Assembly (NCBI GenBank): GCA_000402355.1
Contig: AQRS01000039.1
Span: 1-46,182, forward strand
From: Candidatus Iainarchaeum andersonii SCGC AAA011-E11
Lineage (GTDB): Archaea > Iainarchaeota > Iainarchaeia > Iainarchaeales > Iainarchaeaceae
Length of the DNA: 46,182 nucleotides
Direction: 5' to 3'
Of this stretch, positions 1 through 7,725 are shown one piece after another. The position numbers and the translations under genes are program-made. Numbering within the stretch: position 1 is the stretch's first letter; every line of letters begins with the position of its first letter. The notes below the pieces were generated by a model. The model made no database searches. It worked only from the letters and a program-made list of their open reading frames with translations, and had not been told where the DNA came from.

Positions 1-2
1 GC

Positions 3-218
3 GGGCCAAAAGAATGGAAACAACTCATAACCAGCCTGATACTCGCACCCTTTTCATTCCTCGCAGATTATTTCAAAAGGGTGCGCAGCGAATACAACTT
101 CTCAAAAGATAAACGCAAATTCGGAGGTATCAGGCAACGCCTCCAAGAACGCATCATAACCGCGGCTTTCAGCCGCGCAACCCTACACAACTACTCAGCA
201 AACTACATGAAAGGGTGA
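3..218 (+). CDS. C-terminal end of a protein cut by the window edge, function unknown
   Basis: An open frame runs from base 3 to a TGA at 216-218, giving the last 71 residues of a protein whose start lies outside the window. The fragment is basic, with a short hydrophobic stretch (LILAPFSFLADYF) followed by an Arg/Lys-rich segment and the ending NYSANYMKG. I do not recognise the family. The end of a transposase is conceivable but nothing proves it. The coding sequence holds a perfect 7-bp hairpin at 161-177. About 100 AT-rich bases separate it from the next gene. Confidence 0.45.
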   Translation, partial: GPKEWKQLITSLILAPFSFLADYFKRVRSEYNFSKDKRKFGGIRQRLQERIITAAFSRATLHNYSANYMKG

Positions 219-315
219 GTTTTGTCCCAGAGTCAAAAAACAATAGCAATTTAATAATTACATTCCTAATTCTTTCATTTATCCATTATTGGGCCATTTA
301 AAGGGGGTTTTCACT

Positions 316-1218
316 TTGGGTTACGAAAAGGACTTGCTCATACTGCCATTCGACCACAGGGGCTCGATGCTCAAAAAACTCTTTGGAATAGAAGGAAGGG
401 CGCCAACGAAAGATGAGGCAGCCCAGTTCTCCTCGCTCAAGGAAATGATTTACGAGGGGTTCCTCAAAAGCCTGAAGATGGGGGTTCCGAAAGACAAAAG
501 CGCAATTCTTGTTGATGAACAGTTTGGCGCCAAAATTCTCAGGGATGCGAAATCCAAGGGAATAATGACCTGCATGCCGATTGAAAAAAGCGGGCAGGAC
601 GAGTTTGATTTCGAGGAAAAGGACTTCAGGGGGCACATAGCGAGAGTTGACCCTTACTTCGTGAAGGTGCTCGTGCGCTACAACCCCGAAGCGGATGACG
701 AGCTGAACGCCAGACAGATTAAAAGACTCAGGGAAGCAAGCGACTACATCCACTCAATCCGGAAGCTAATGATATTCGAGCTGCTTGTGCCGGGAACAGA
801 AAAACAGCTCGGCAAGCTAGATGGGGACAAGGCAAAATACGATTCTGAAATGAGGCCCAAGCTCATGGTTCAGGCACTGAAAGAGCTTCAGGATGCAGGA
901 GTCGAACCTGACGTGTGGAAGCTCGAGGGCGTGGAGAAACCCGCAGATTCGAAAGCACTCGTGAAACAGGCACAGGCAGAAGGCAGGGACACTGGAATAA
1001 TCACCCTTGGAAGAGGCGAAGACCCGGAAAAAGTCAAATTGTGGCTCAAGGTCGGGGCAAAAGTAAAAGGAATTATCGGGTTTGCGGTCGGCAGGACAGT
1101 TTTCTGGGAACCGATGAAGCAATTGCACGAGAAAAAAATCACGCGCGAAAAGGCATCCTCAATGGTCGCGGAAAACTACAAAACTCTTGTTGAATTGTGG
1201 AACAGGGAAAGGAAATAA
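316..1218 (+). CDS. DUF2090 / IolC C-terminal-like aldolase-fold protein
   Basis: About 300 residues resembling DUF2090, the TIM-barrel domain found at the C-terminus of bacterial IolC-type proteins and as stand-alone aldolase-like proteins in archaea. Recognisable parts are the N-terminal LLILPFDHRGS, the ILVDEQFG strand, FELLVPGTEKQ and the C-terminal GFAVGRTVFWEP segment. Such proteins are presumed sugar-phosphate aldolases, but the substrate cannot be read from the sequence. I chose the TTG at 316 because GGGGG at 303-307 lies 8 bases upstream; a TTG at 289 is the alternative and has no clear ribosome site. A hairpin terminator follows at 1228. The gene converges on the FBPase gene. Confidence 0.75.
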   Translation: MGYEKDLLILPFDHRGSMLKKLFGIEGRAPTKDEAAQFSSLKEMIYEGFLKSLKMGVPKDKSAILVDEQFGAKILRDAKSKGIMTCMPIEKSGQDEFDFEEKDFRGHIARVDPYFVKVLVRYNPEADDELNARQIKRLREASDYIHSIRKLMIFELLVPGTEKQLGKLDGDKAKYDSEMRPKLMVQALKELQDAGVEPDVWKLEGVEKPADSKALVKQAQAEGRDTGIITLGRGEDPEKVKLWLKVGAKVKGIIGFAVGRTVFWEPMKQLHEKKITREKASSMVAENYKTLVELWNRERK

Positions 1219-1227
1219 GTTTCACAT

Positions 1228-1252
1228 GACATCCCCCCACGGGATGTCTTCT
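1228..1252 (+). terminator. Hairpin terminator after the DUF2090 gene
   Basis: GACATCCC at 1228-1235 and GGGATGTC at 1241-1248 form a perfect 8-bp stem with a 5-base loop, followed by a short pyrimidine run (TTCTTC). It begins 10 bases after the stop codon at 1218, as expected for a 3' end hairpin. Confidence 0.55.
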
Positions 1253-1262
1253 CCGTCAACGG

Positions 1263-1317
1263 CAACAGTTTGGCAAATAAGAAAAATTTGGCGATATTTC
1301 ATTTTGCCAAATTGTTG
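1263..1317. repeat. 55-bp inverted-repeat element, copy 1
   Basis: The ends CAACAGTTTGGCAAA and TTTTGCCAAATTGTTG are inverted copies with one mismatch. A third TTTGGC lies inside, so alternative hairpins are possible. A sequence of the same length with related ends (CAACGAATTAGGCA / TGCCAAATTCGTTG) is at 17911-17965. This copy lies between two convergent genes and could act as a 3' end structure or be a small dispersed element. Confidence 0.5.
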
Positions 1318-1362
1318 AAACAATCCACTGATAATTACCACAGCCTAGGCAGTGGATTGTTT
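1318..1362. repeat. 13-bp perfect inverted repeat spanning the FBPase stop codon
   Basis: AAACAATCCACTG at 1318-1330 and CAGTGGATTGTTT at 1350-1362 are perfect inverted copies separated by 19 bases. The right arm encodes the last residues of the FBPase and the stop is in the loop. It directly abuts the 55-bp element, giving two consecutive hairpins in the convergent 3' region. Likely a transcript-end structure. Confidence 0.55.
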
Positions 1363-2259
1363 TGGGTTGTTCAAATACTTTTCCGCGAACGCAATTTCCT
1401 TTTTTCCGCCGAGGTAAAGCGGCGTCCTCTGTGAGAGGTGTTCGGGCTTCACTTCATGCATTGAATGCTTCCCGTTAGAACCTGCGCCGCCGGCCTGCTT
1501 CGCAATTAATTCCATTGCATTCGCCTCGAAAACCAAACGCAGCTTTCCCCCGGGCTTCGTTTTCGAGGCAGGGTAACAGAACACTCCGCCGTAATAAAGC
1601 ACCTGCGCAAAATCCGGGACAAAGCCGCCGGAAAAACGCAGCTTGTAACCCTGCTTTTCAAGCTCCTGAATAAATTTTTTGTGGCCCTCGCGCCATTCAC
1701 TTCTCAAGGCGCCGGAACCGTAAATGGTTCCTTGCTCCGGAATAACAATGTGCTCACTGCGCAGCTCGAACTTGCCCCTTCCATTCAGGACAAATTCATG
1801 CGCACCGTTCTTTGCAGTGTAAACCATGCTCGTCAAAGGTCCGTAAAGGATGTACATTGCGCCATCCATCTTCGCGCCCTTTTCCATTACATTGCCTTCA
1901 TTGAAAAATCCCGCAATTGTCCCCACGGCAAGGTTGGTTTTTATGAGCGAGGAACCGTCCAAGGGATCCAGAGTAACGCCGTAAGAGCCGCGCGCCTTCA
2001 TTATCTCGACTATTTCATCCTGCTCTTCCGAAGCCACTGTACGGACAACGTTGGTTTTCTCCATTGCCTTCAAAAAAACGTAATCAGCATACTTATCCAG
2101 TTCCATCTGGGTTTCTCCGTGGATGTTCCTGCTCTGCAACACGCCTGAATGGGTAAGAAAAGCCCTTTGCACGAGCCTGCTCTTTTCAGCCAGCACCATT
2201 ATTATCCTGGCCATGTCCCTGTCGACATTTTCGCGCCTCAAATGCTCCCTAAGGTACAT
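1345..2259 (-). CDS. fbp: Fructose-1,6-bisphosphatase, class I
   Basis: Hydrolyses fructose 1,6-bisphosphate to fructose 6-phosphate, the committed step of gluconeogenesis; a sedoheptulose bisphosphatase activity is possible. The 304-residue product has the metal-binding LDPLDGSS at residues 97-104, followed by class I landmarks: VGTIAGFF, YILYGPLTSMVYT, the substrate loop GSGALRSEW, KLRLVFEANAMELIAKQAGG and the C-terminal QRTPLYLGG. The open frame extends to 2613 without a stop, but that extension is unrelated to the family and overlaps the divergent gene at 2332. ATG 2259 has a GGGGG sequence about 10 bases upstream. Most archaea use other FBPase types, so the gene may have been acquired from bacteria (inference). 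Confidence 0.9.
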   Translation of the reverse strand: MYLREHLRRENVDRDMARIIMVLAEKSRLVQRAFLTHSGVLQSRNIHGETQMELDKYADYVFLKAMEKTNVVRTVASEEQDEIVEIMKARGSYGVTLDPLDGSSLIKTNLAVGTIAGFFNEGNVMEKGAKMDGAMYILYGPLTSMVYTAKNGAHEFVLNGRGKFELRSEHIVIPEQGTIYGSGALRSEWREGHKKFIQELEKQGYKLRFSGGFVPDFAQVLYYGGVFCYPASKTKPGGKLRLVFEANAMELIAKQAGGAGSNGKHSMHEVKPEHLSQRTPLYLGGKKEIAFAEKYLNNPKQSTA

Positions 2260-2331
2260 TCCCAAAAAACCCCCAATACATGAAAGAGCATTAGAAATGA
2301 ATAAAAAAAGACCCCTGCCCTTATTGTTTCG

Positions 2332-3372
2332 ATGAAAGGCAGGAAACCGCGCGTGCTGGTCATTGGAATGGGAGGCGCCATAAGCGCAAAGCCCGTGAAC
2401 GGCAAGTGGAAATACGGCGAATTCCCCCAGGAAGAGGTCCTCAAAATCATCCCCGGAATAAGGGAAAAATACGACATCAAAGCAACCAACATTTTTCGCA
2501 TGGACAGCTCCGACATGAAGCCCGGGCACTGGCTTACGCTCGCGAACACCATTTACCACAACATGAAGGACTACGACGGCATAGTGGTGACAATGGGAAC
2601 AGACACAATGCATTACGCCGGCACCGCGATTGCGTTCCTAATCCAAAACAACAACATCCCGATTGTATTCACTGGTTCGCAGGTTGACCCGACACAACCC
2701 AACACGGACGCGCGCTGGAACCTGCGCGAAGCGATTACAGTAGCCGCGGAAGCCGACCTGGCGGAAACAGTAACCGTTTTCAACGGCTGCATTTTGAGGG
2801 CAACGAGGACAAAAAAAATAAATGCCTCGGACTTCACGGCCTTCAAAAGCTTCGGAGAACAGCCGCTCGGAAAAATACAGCAGTTCATAAGCCTCGCGGG
2901 CAAATACAGGAAAAGGTCAAATTCAAAGCCCGCGCTTTACAACAAGCTCGAGCCAAGGGTTGCGATACTCAAAGTTTACCCGGGCTTTGACGGGAAAAGG
3001 GTCACAAGAATGGTTGACTACGGGATGAGGGGCATCATAATAGAGGGCTATGGCCTCGGAAACATACCCTTGCTGGGCAACGGAATGGCGGAAGCAATAA
3101 AATACGCGAACAAAAAAAACGTTGCAATAGCCATTACCAGCGACTGCGCCTTGGGAAGCGGGTGGAAATACATTTACGAAGCCGAAATAGGGGCGCGCTT
3201 AAAAGGAATGAAAGCCATTCCAGTATACGACATGCTCACGGAAACCGCGTACGTGAAGCTCATGTGGGTTCTCGCGCAAACCACGAAATATGCCGAAGTA
3301 AAAAAAATGATGCAGAAAAGCTATGTGGGAGAAATAGATTTGCCGGACAAAAAAACCGCAAAAATAAGGTGA
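2332..3372 (+). CDS. Type I asparaginase-like protein lacking the nucleophilic threonine
   Basis: A 346-residue member of the asparaginase/GatD family with cytoplasmic type I features: MDSSDM, MGTDTMHYAG (the second catalytic Thr-Asp pair), IVFTGSQ, a Lys-rich RTKKINASDF segment and a C-terminal ETAYVKLMWVL. The first motif, usually TGGTI or MGGTI, reads MGGAIS, so the nucleophile Thr is Ala16 (codon GCC at 2377-2379). Classical asparaginase activity is therefore doubtful; Ser18 lies two residues later. The stop is 5 bases before the gatD ATG, so the two are probably co-transcribed. It may be a degenerate paralogue, a regulator or an amidase with changed chemistry. The function is not established. 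Confidence 0.85.
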   Translation: MKGRKPRVLVIGMGGAISAKPVNGKWKYGEFPQEEVLKIIPGIREKYDIKATNIFRMDSSDMKPGHWLTLANTIYHNMKDYDGIVVTMGTDTMHYAGTAIAFLIQNNNIPIVFTGSQVDPTQPNTDARWNLREAITVAAEADLAETVTVFNGCILRATRTKKINASDFTAFKSFGEQPLGKIQQFISLAGKYRKRSNSKPALYNKLEPRVAILKVYPGFDGKRVTRMVDYGMRGIIIEGYGLGNIPLLGNGMAEAIKYANKKNVAIAITSDCALGSGWKYIYEAEIGARLKGMKAIPVYDMLTETAYVKLMWVLAQTTKYAEVKKMMQKSYVGEIDLPDKKTAKIR

Positions 3373-3377
3373 AGAAA

Positions 3378-4709
3378 ATGGACTCGAAAACATTCCTCAA
3401 AAAGCACGGAATAGCCGAGGGGCAGTCGGTCAAAGTGACTTGCAACGGCGAAGAGTTCCACGGAAATGTCATTCCAAGCAGCTCCGCGGACAAGGAAGTG
3501 CTCCGCCTGAAACTGAAAAGCGGGTACAACGTCGGAATAAAAATCAGCGCGGAAACGAGAATCGAAAAACTCGAGGGAACCAAAAAAGTCGGGAAAGGGG
3601 AAAAAAGTGAGGTAAAGCAGAACCCCTCCCTCCCAAAAATAGCCATTTTACACACCGGCGGAACCATTGCATCAAGGGTGGATTACAGGAGCGGCGCAAC
3701 CTACAGCTCATTCAACCCGGAGGATTTGCTCACGATGTTTCCTGAATTGCTGAAAATCGGGAATTTTTCCTCAAAACTAATAGGCAACATGTGGAGCGAT
3801 GATTTGAGGTTCGGGCACATTTCACAAATCGCGCTTGAAGTGAAAAAGGCTTACGAGAACGGGGCACAAGGGGCAATAATTGGCATGGGTACGGACAACA
3901 TTGCAGTTGCAAGCGCGGGCCTCTCCTTTGCGCTTGAAAGATGCCCGATTCCCGTTATATTTGTCGGCGCGCAAAGAAGCTCAGACCGTGGTTCAAGCGA
4001 TGCCGCAATGAACCTCATCTGTGCTTCTGAATTCATCACGAAAACCGATTTCGCGGGGGTTGCGATATGCATGCACTACAACTCATCAGACGAAAAATGC
4101 GCTATTCTGCCCGCGTGCAAAACGCGCAAAATGCATTCTTCAAGGAGAGACGCATTCAAGGCTGTGAATGACACGCCGATTGCACTTGTTGATTACAAAA
4201 CGCGGAGCATTGAATTCCTGAAAAAGGATTACGCACGGAGAAGCAACGAGAAAATGATTTTGAAGCCTGATTTCGAGGATAAGGTTGCGATATTCAAAAT
4301 CCACATCAACATGCATCCCGAGCAATTCGAATTTTACGGGAAACAGAAGTACAAGGGGCTTGTTATTGAAGGCACCGGCCTCGGCCATACCCCTGGGCAC
4401 GCGCCGAACAAGATTGCGGAGATACACAAAAAATTCTTTCCAGCACTCAAAAAGCTCGTTGCTTCGGGATGCATTGTAGTAATGACAACAAACACCTTGT
4501 TCGGCCGCGTGCACATGCATGTGTATGACAAGGGAACAGACTTGATGAAGCTCGGGGTCATTCCCGGCGAGGACATGCTGCCAGAAACCGCTTTCGTGAA
4601 GCTCGCGTGGCTGCTCGCGAACAACAAAAAAGAAGCGAAGGAACTAATCCGCAAAAACCTGCGCGGGGAAATTTCCGAAGCGATTGCCTATGAGAAAGAG
4701 TTTGTATAG
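3378..4709 (+). CDS. gatD: Glutamyl-tRNA(Gln) amidotransferase subunit D
   Basis: GatD is the asparaginase-like subunit of archaeal GatDE. It releases ammonia from Gln or Asn for the amidation of Glu-tRNA(Gln). The 443-residue product starts with a GatD-specific small beta domain (residues 1-75), then has HTGGTIAS with the catalytic Thr96, GMGTDN with Thr172-Asp173, VGAQRSSDRGSSDAAMN and the C-terminal ETAFVKLAWLL. The residue after Thr-Asp is Asn, where asparaginases usually have Thr. ATG 3378 follows a GGTG sequence and the preceding stop; the frame is open further upstream but overlaps that gene. The partner gatE is 1.1 kb downstream. Confidence 0.95.
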   Translation: MDSKTFLKKHGIAEGQSVKVTCNGEEFHGNVIPSSSADKEVLRLKLKSGYNVGIKISAETRIEKLEGTKKVGKGEKSEVKQNPSLPKIAILHTGGTIASRVDYRSGATYSSFNPEDLLTMFPELLKIGNFSSKLIGNMWSDDLRFGHISQIALEVKKAYENGAQGAIIGMGTDNIAVASAGLSFALERCPIPVIFVGAQRSSDRGSSDAAMNLICASEFITKTDFAGVAICMHYNSSDEKCAILPACKTRKMHSSRRDAFKAVNDTPIALVDYKTRSIEFLKKDYARRSNEKMILKPDFEDKVAIFKIHINMHPEQFEFYGKQKYKGLVIEGTGLGHTPGHAPNKIAEIHKKFFPALKKLVASGCIVVMTTNTLFGRVHMHVYDKGTDLMKLGVIPGEDMLPETAFVKLAWLLANNKKEAKELIRKNLRGEISEAIAYEKEFV

Positions 4710-4711
4710 CG

Positions 4712-4736
4712 CATATTTAAATAAGACAAATGTCTC
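4712..4736 (+). promoter_or_regulatory. TATA box and AGACA/TGTCT palindrome before the small HTH gene
   Basis: ATATTTAAATA at 4714-4724 is a good archaeal TATA box about 27 bases before ATG 4748, so the transcript would be leaderless or nearly so. AGACA-AA-TGTCT at 4724-4735 is a perfect 5-bp dyad between the TATA box and the start codon. Its position suggests an operator for autoregulation by the HTH protein that follows. Confidence 0.5.
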
Positions 4737-4747
4737 ATTCTTATTTT

Positions 4748-4942
4748 ATGAAGCTCAAAAAAGACAAGCGCGAGCGCATCAAGAAGGCCCTGCACGAGAA
4801 TCCAAAGGGCCTGTGGGTGCGCGAGGTTGCGCGCAATGCCAAGCTCGACAAGAGTACCGTTTCAAGGTATTTGAACGCGATGGGCGAGGAAATAGAGTTC
4901 ACGTGGCTGGGCAGGAACAAGGTTTTCCGGCTGAAGGAGTGA
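4748..4942 (+). CDS. Small helix-turn-helix DNA-binding protein
   Basis: A 64-residue basic protein that is essentially one winged-helix domain: GLWVREVARNAKLDKSTVSRYL reads as a helix-turn-helix with its recognition helix, followed by a short beta wing (IEFTWLGRNKVFRL). I chose ATG 4748 over 4730 because the TATA box at 4714-4724 places the transcript start near 4745. A dyad sits between promoter and start, consistent with autoregulation. The target genes are unknown. It sits between gatD and a toxin-antitoxin pair and may regulate either of them or only itself. Confidence 0.7.
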   Translation: MKLKKDKRERIKKALHENPKGLWVREVARNAKLDKSTVSRYLNAMGEEIEFTWLGRNKVFRLKE

Positions 4943-4990
4943 AAGTGAAGCTGAAATAACTTTAAATTCTTGTCAGGAGCAATATTTTAC

Positions 4991-5167
4991 ATGACCGAAA
5001 CAATTCAAGTAAAAAAGGCAAAATACAATGAAATGGTCGAGCATATAGAAAGGCTCAGGGAAACTGTAGAAGTTCTCTCCAACAGTAAGACGGTCAGAAA
5101 GCTCGAAAGAGCCATAGCGCGAGTAGAGTCCGGAAAGTTCCTCACAAAAAAAGAACTCGGGCTATGA
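4991..5167 (+). CDS. Antitoxin of a RelBE-type pair
   Basis: A 58-residue, largely helical, charged protein (MTETIQVKKAKYNEMVEHIE...), as expected for an antitoxin with an N-terminal dimerisation segment and a C-terminal toxin-binding helix. TTTAAATT at 4962-4969 acts as a TATA box about 25 bases before ATG 4991, so the seven upstream codons back to 4970 are probably not translated. The stop overlaps the toxin ATG in ATGA, implying translational coupling. Assignment rests mainly on the gene next to it; the family name is uncertain. Confidence 0.7.
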   Translation: MTETIQVKKAKYNEMVEHIERLRETVEVLSNSKTVRKLERAIARVESGKFLTKKELGL

Positions 5168-5421
5168 CAATGTATTCACTGATTTTCGACAAGCAATTCA
5201 AAAAAGACATTGACAAGCTTGAAAACCAGGACAGGGAAAGAATACTCAAAAAAGTTCTCCAGCTTGAAAATACCCCAGAACTCGGAAAGCACCTAATCGG
5301 CGTTGACATCTGGAGCCTCAGAATAGGCAAATACCGGGTGCTTTACAAAATAGAAAAAAGCAAGTTATTAGTGCTGGTTCTTACAGTCGAACACAGGAAA
5401 AAAGTATACGACAACCTCTAA
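5164..5421 (+). CDS. RelE/ParE-family toxin
   Basis: An 85-residue protein of RelE/YafQ type. These toxins cleave mRNA on the ribosome. The pattern is YSLIFDKQFKKDIDKL, a central helix RERILKKVLQLEN, and then the paired strands WSLRIGKYRVLYKIEKSK and LVLVLTVEHRKKVYD. Start ATG 5164 overlaps the antitoxin stop by 4 bases. A second, related pair is at 44121-44554. No sign of inactivation. The minus-strand panD remnant ends directly after it. Confidence 0.85.
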   Translation: MTMYSLIFDKQFKKDIDKLENQDRERILKKVLQLENTPELGKHLIGVDIWSLRIGKYRVLYKIEKSKLLVLVLTVEHRKKVYDNL

Positions 5422-5758
5422 CTACAGGTATTTCACAAACTCGTTTTTCCCGTTCACGAGAACAATTTTCGGTTTCGGCGCGGAATCCGCAATCTCAAAA
5501 GAAACAATTATGGCCAAATCCCCTTTCTTGAATTTCCGGGCCGCGGCGCCATTCAGGACAACTTCGCCCCTCTTCCCCGGAATAACGTAGTTTCAATGCG
5601 CTCCCCATTCGCGAGGTTCCACAGTGAACCTTCTCGTTCTCCTCCAAGCCTGCCTTTTCCATCAAGGCGGAATCGATTGCGATGCTGCCAATGTAATCCA
5701 CGTCCGCGCCCGTGACAATGGCTCTGTGGATTTTGGATTTGAGGTATTCGCGCATCAT
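5422..5758 (-). pseudogene. panD: Aspartate 1-decarboxylase (PanD) with two frameshifts
   Basis: PanD makes beta-alanine from aspartate for CoA synthesis and self-cleaves at Gly-Ser to form a pyruvoyl group. Reading from ATG 5758, frame 1 gives KSKIHRAIVTGADVDYIGSIAID with the cleavage site, ending at ENEKVH. Frame 2 continues with WNLANGERIET, frame 3 with YVIPGKRGEVVLNGAAA through GDLAIIVSF to TAG at 5422-5424. Two single missing bases, near 5622-5626 and 5588-5592, explain this; adding them gives a 112-residue PanD-length protein. Every PanD landmark I looked for is present once corrected, so sequencing error or recent decay are both possible. PanD is a mainly bacterial enzyme and may have been acquired. 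Confidence 0.85.
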
Positions 5759-5823
5759 TTGCCCCAACTAAAGTTAAGTAAACACGAATAAAAAACATTA
5801 GCAAGGGAAAATCTAATGGTAGC

Positions 5824-7725
5824 ATGGATTTCGATTACAAGGCTTTGGGTTTGAAATGCGGCCTGGAATGCCACCAGCAGCTCGACACAGGCAAGCTATT
5901 CAGCAGGACCCCTTCAATGCTCCACGAAGATTCGCCGCATTACAGGGTTGAAAGGAGGCTGAGGCCCGTTGTCTCGGAGTTCGGGGAATACGACAAGGCC
6001 GCTTTGGAGGCGTTTAAGAAAGGGCTCACTTACGTTTACGAAGGGTACAACGACACAATCTCGCTCGTTGAATTGGATGAGGAGCCTCCGCAGGAATGCG
6101 ACAAGGAAGCGTTACGCACAGTGCTTGAGGTTTCTCTCCTCGGCGAAAGCAAAATCCTTGACGAGCTTTTCACAATGAGGAAAGCCGTGATAGACGGCTC
6201 CAACACTTCGGGCTTCCAAAGGACAACGCTTGTTTCAACCGGCGGAAAAATAAAAATGAGGAACAAGGAACTCGGCATACAGACAATCGTGCTGGAAGAG
6301 GATGCAGCGCGCCCCGTGGAAAAAAGCGCGGAGAAAATAGTTTACAGGCTCGACAGGCTCGGGATACCATTGATTGAGCTGGCAACTGAACCCGGAATAA
6401 CGACTCCAGAAGAGGCGAAGGAAGCGGCGCGGCAAATCGGCGAACTATTCAGGATAACGTGCCGCGCAAAGCGCGGTTTGGGGACAATAAGGCAGGACCT
6501 GAACGTTTCAATCCGCGAAGGCGCAAGGGTTGAAATCAAGGGAGTCCAGGAACTCGAAATAATCGACGAGTATGTGAGGCGCGAAATCCAGAGGCAATAC
6601 GGCCTCATTGCCGCAAAAAAGGAACTTGAAAAAAAAGGCGCAAAAAAAGAACACTTGAAATTCGAGCCGAAAAACATTGGAAAGATTTTCGAACAAACAG
6701 GGGCAAAAATACTCGAAAGCACGCTTGAAAAAAAAGAATCGATACTCGCATTGAGGCTCCCGAAGTTCACGGGAATTCTGGGAAAAGAACTGCAGCCGAA
6801 CAGGCGCGTCGGCACCGAGCTTTCGGACAACGTGAAAACCAAGACAGGCCTGAAAGGATTGTTCCACAGCGACGAGCTCCCGAATTATGGAATAACGCAA
6901 AGCGAAGTCGAAGCGGTCCGCAAAGAATTGGGGTGTGGAAGCGAAGACGCATTCATCATAATTGCGGGCCCGAATGAAAAAGCAATGCATGGAATCGAAG
7001 CAGCACTTGAAAGGGCAAAGCAATGCCTCGAAGGGGTGCCTGAAGAAACGCGCGGCGCAATTGAAGGCGGAAACACAGAATATTTGAGGCCGCTGCCCGG
7101 AGCCGCGAGAATGTACCCTGAAACGGATTTGGACCCCATAATGGTGGACAAAAAAACACTGGAAGAAATCAAGAGAAATCTGCCGCTTGGAACTGGGCAG
7201 AGGAAACAATTGTACTCAAAATATGGCCTCAATGAAAAGCACTGCGAGGAAATGAAGCTGAGCAACCACGCGAGATTCTTTGAAAGGCTTGTCCGGAAGG
7301 AAAAGTTCGACGCAAAAAAAACCGCCGTGTTCCTGCTCGAAACGCTTGTCGAGGCGAGGCGCGAAGGAATAAACGAGGATTCATTCACGGAGCCTCGTTT
7401 GGAGGAATTCCTCAGGGCAATGGAAAGCGGAAAAATCACAAAAGAAGTTGCACTTGAAATGCTCGCGAAAGCCGCGAAAAACCCGTTCATTTCCATTGAA
7501 GAGCTTGTAAAGCGCGAAGGCCGAGGAAAGGCGGGCACAAAGGAACTGGAACAGGCAATAAGGAAAATAGTCCAATCCAACTCCGCAATGGTGAAGGAAA
7601 AAGGAATGGGTTCCTTTGCCGCATTGATGGGCGACGCGATGAAGGAACTGAAGGGAAAGGCTTCCGGAAGCGAAATAAGCACGATTTTAAAGAAGGAAAT
7701 CCAAAGCATTATCGGGCAAAAATGA
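5824..7725 (+). CDS. gatE: Glutamyl-tRNA(Gln) amidotransferase subunit E
   Basis: GatE is the tRNA-binding and amidating subunit of archaeal GatDE. It phosphorylates Glu-tRNA(Gln) and transfers ammonia from GatD to it. The 633-residue product opens with LGLKCGLECHQQLDT, has the GatB-type cradle (RLDRLGIPLIELATEP, LGTIRQDLNVSI, VEIKGVQELEIID), a middle GAD/AspRS-like insertion around residues 280-400 that distinguishes GatE from GatB, and a helical plus YqeY-like tail ending SIIGQK. It is full length. It lies on the same strand as gatD but is separated by the HTH, toxin-antitoxin and panD genes. The stop overlaps the nnrD start. Confidence 0.95.
   Translation: MDFDYKALGLKCGLECHQQLDTGKLFSRTPSMLHEDSPHYRVERRLRPVVSEFGEYDKAALEAFKKGLTYVYEGYNDTISLVELDEEPPQECDKEALRTVLEVSLLGESKILDELFTMRKAVIDGSNTSGFQRTTLVSTGGKIKMRNKELGIQTIVLEEDAARPVEKSAEKIVYRLDRLGIPLIELATEPGITTPEEAKEAARQIGELFRITCRAKRGLGTIRQDLNVSIREGARVEIKGVQELEIIDEYVRREIQRQYGLIAAKKELEKKGAKKEHLKFEPKNIGKIFEQTGAKILESTLEKKESILALRLPKFTGILGKELQPNRRVGTELSDNVKTKTGLKGLFHSDELPNYGITQSEVEAVRKELGCGSEDAFIIIAGPNEKAMHGIEAALERAKQCLEGVPEETRGAIEGGNTEYLRPLPGAARMYPETDLDPIMVDKKTLEEIKRNLPLGTGQRKQLYSKYGLNEKHCEEMKLSNHARFFERLVRKEKFDAKKTAVFLLETLVEARREGINEDSFTEPRLEEFLRAMESGKITKEVALEMLAKAAKNPFISIEELVKREGRGKAGTKELEQAIRKIVQSNSAMVKEKGMGSFAALMGDAMKELKGKASGSEISTILKKEIQSIIGQK

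Noticed and set aside
3..218. Transposase that could mobilise the twin-hairpin elements
   Set aside because: The fragment shows no recognisable DDE/DDD motif and no matching terminal repeat lies after it, so a transposase call is not supported.
2260..2613. Open reading frame extending the FBPase by 118 codons at its N-terminus
   Set aside because: The extension has no family similarity and overlaps the divergent asparaginase-like gene; ATG 2259 gives a normal-length FBPase.
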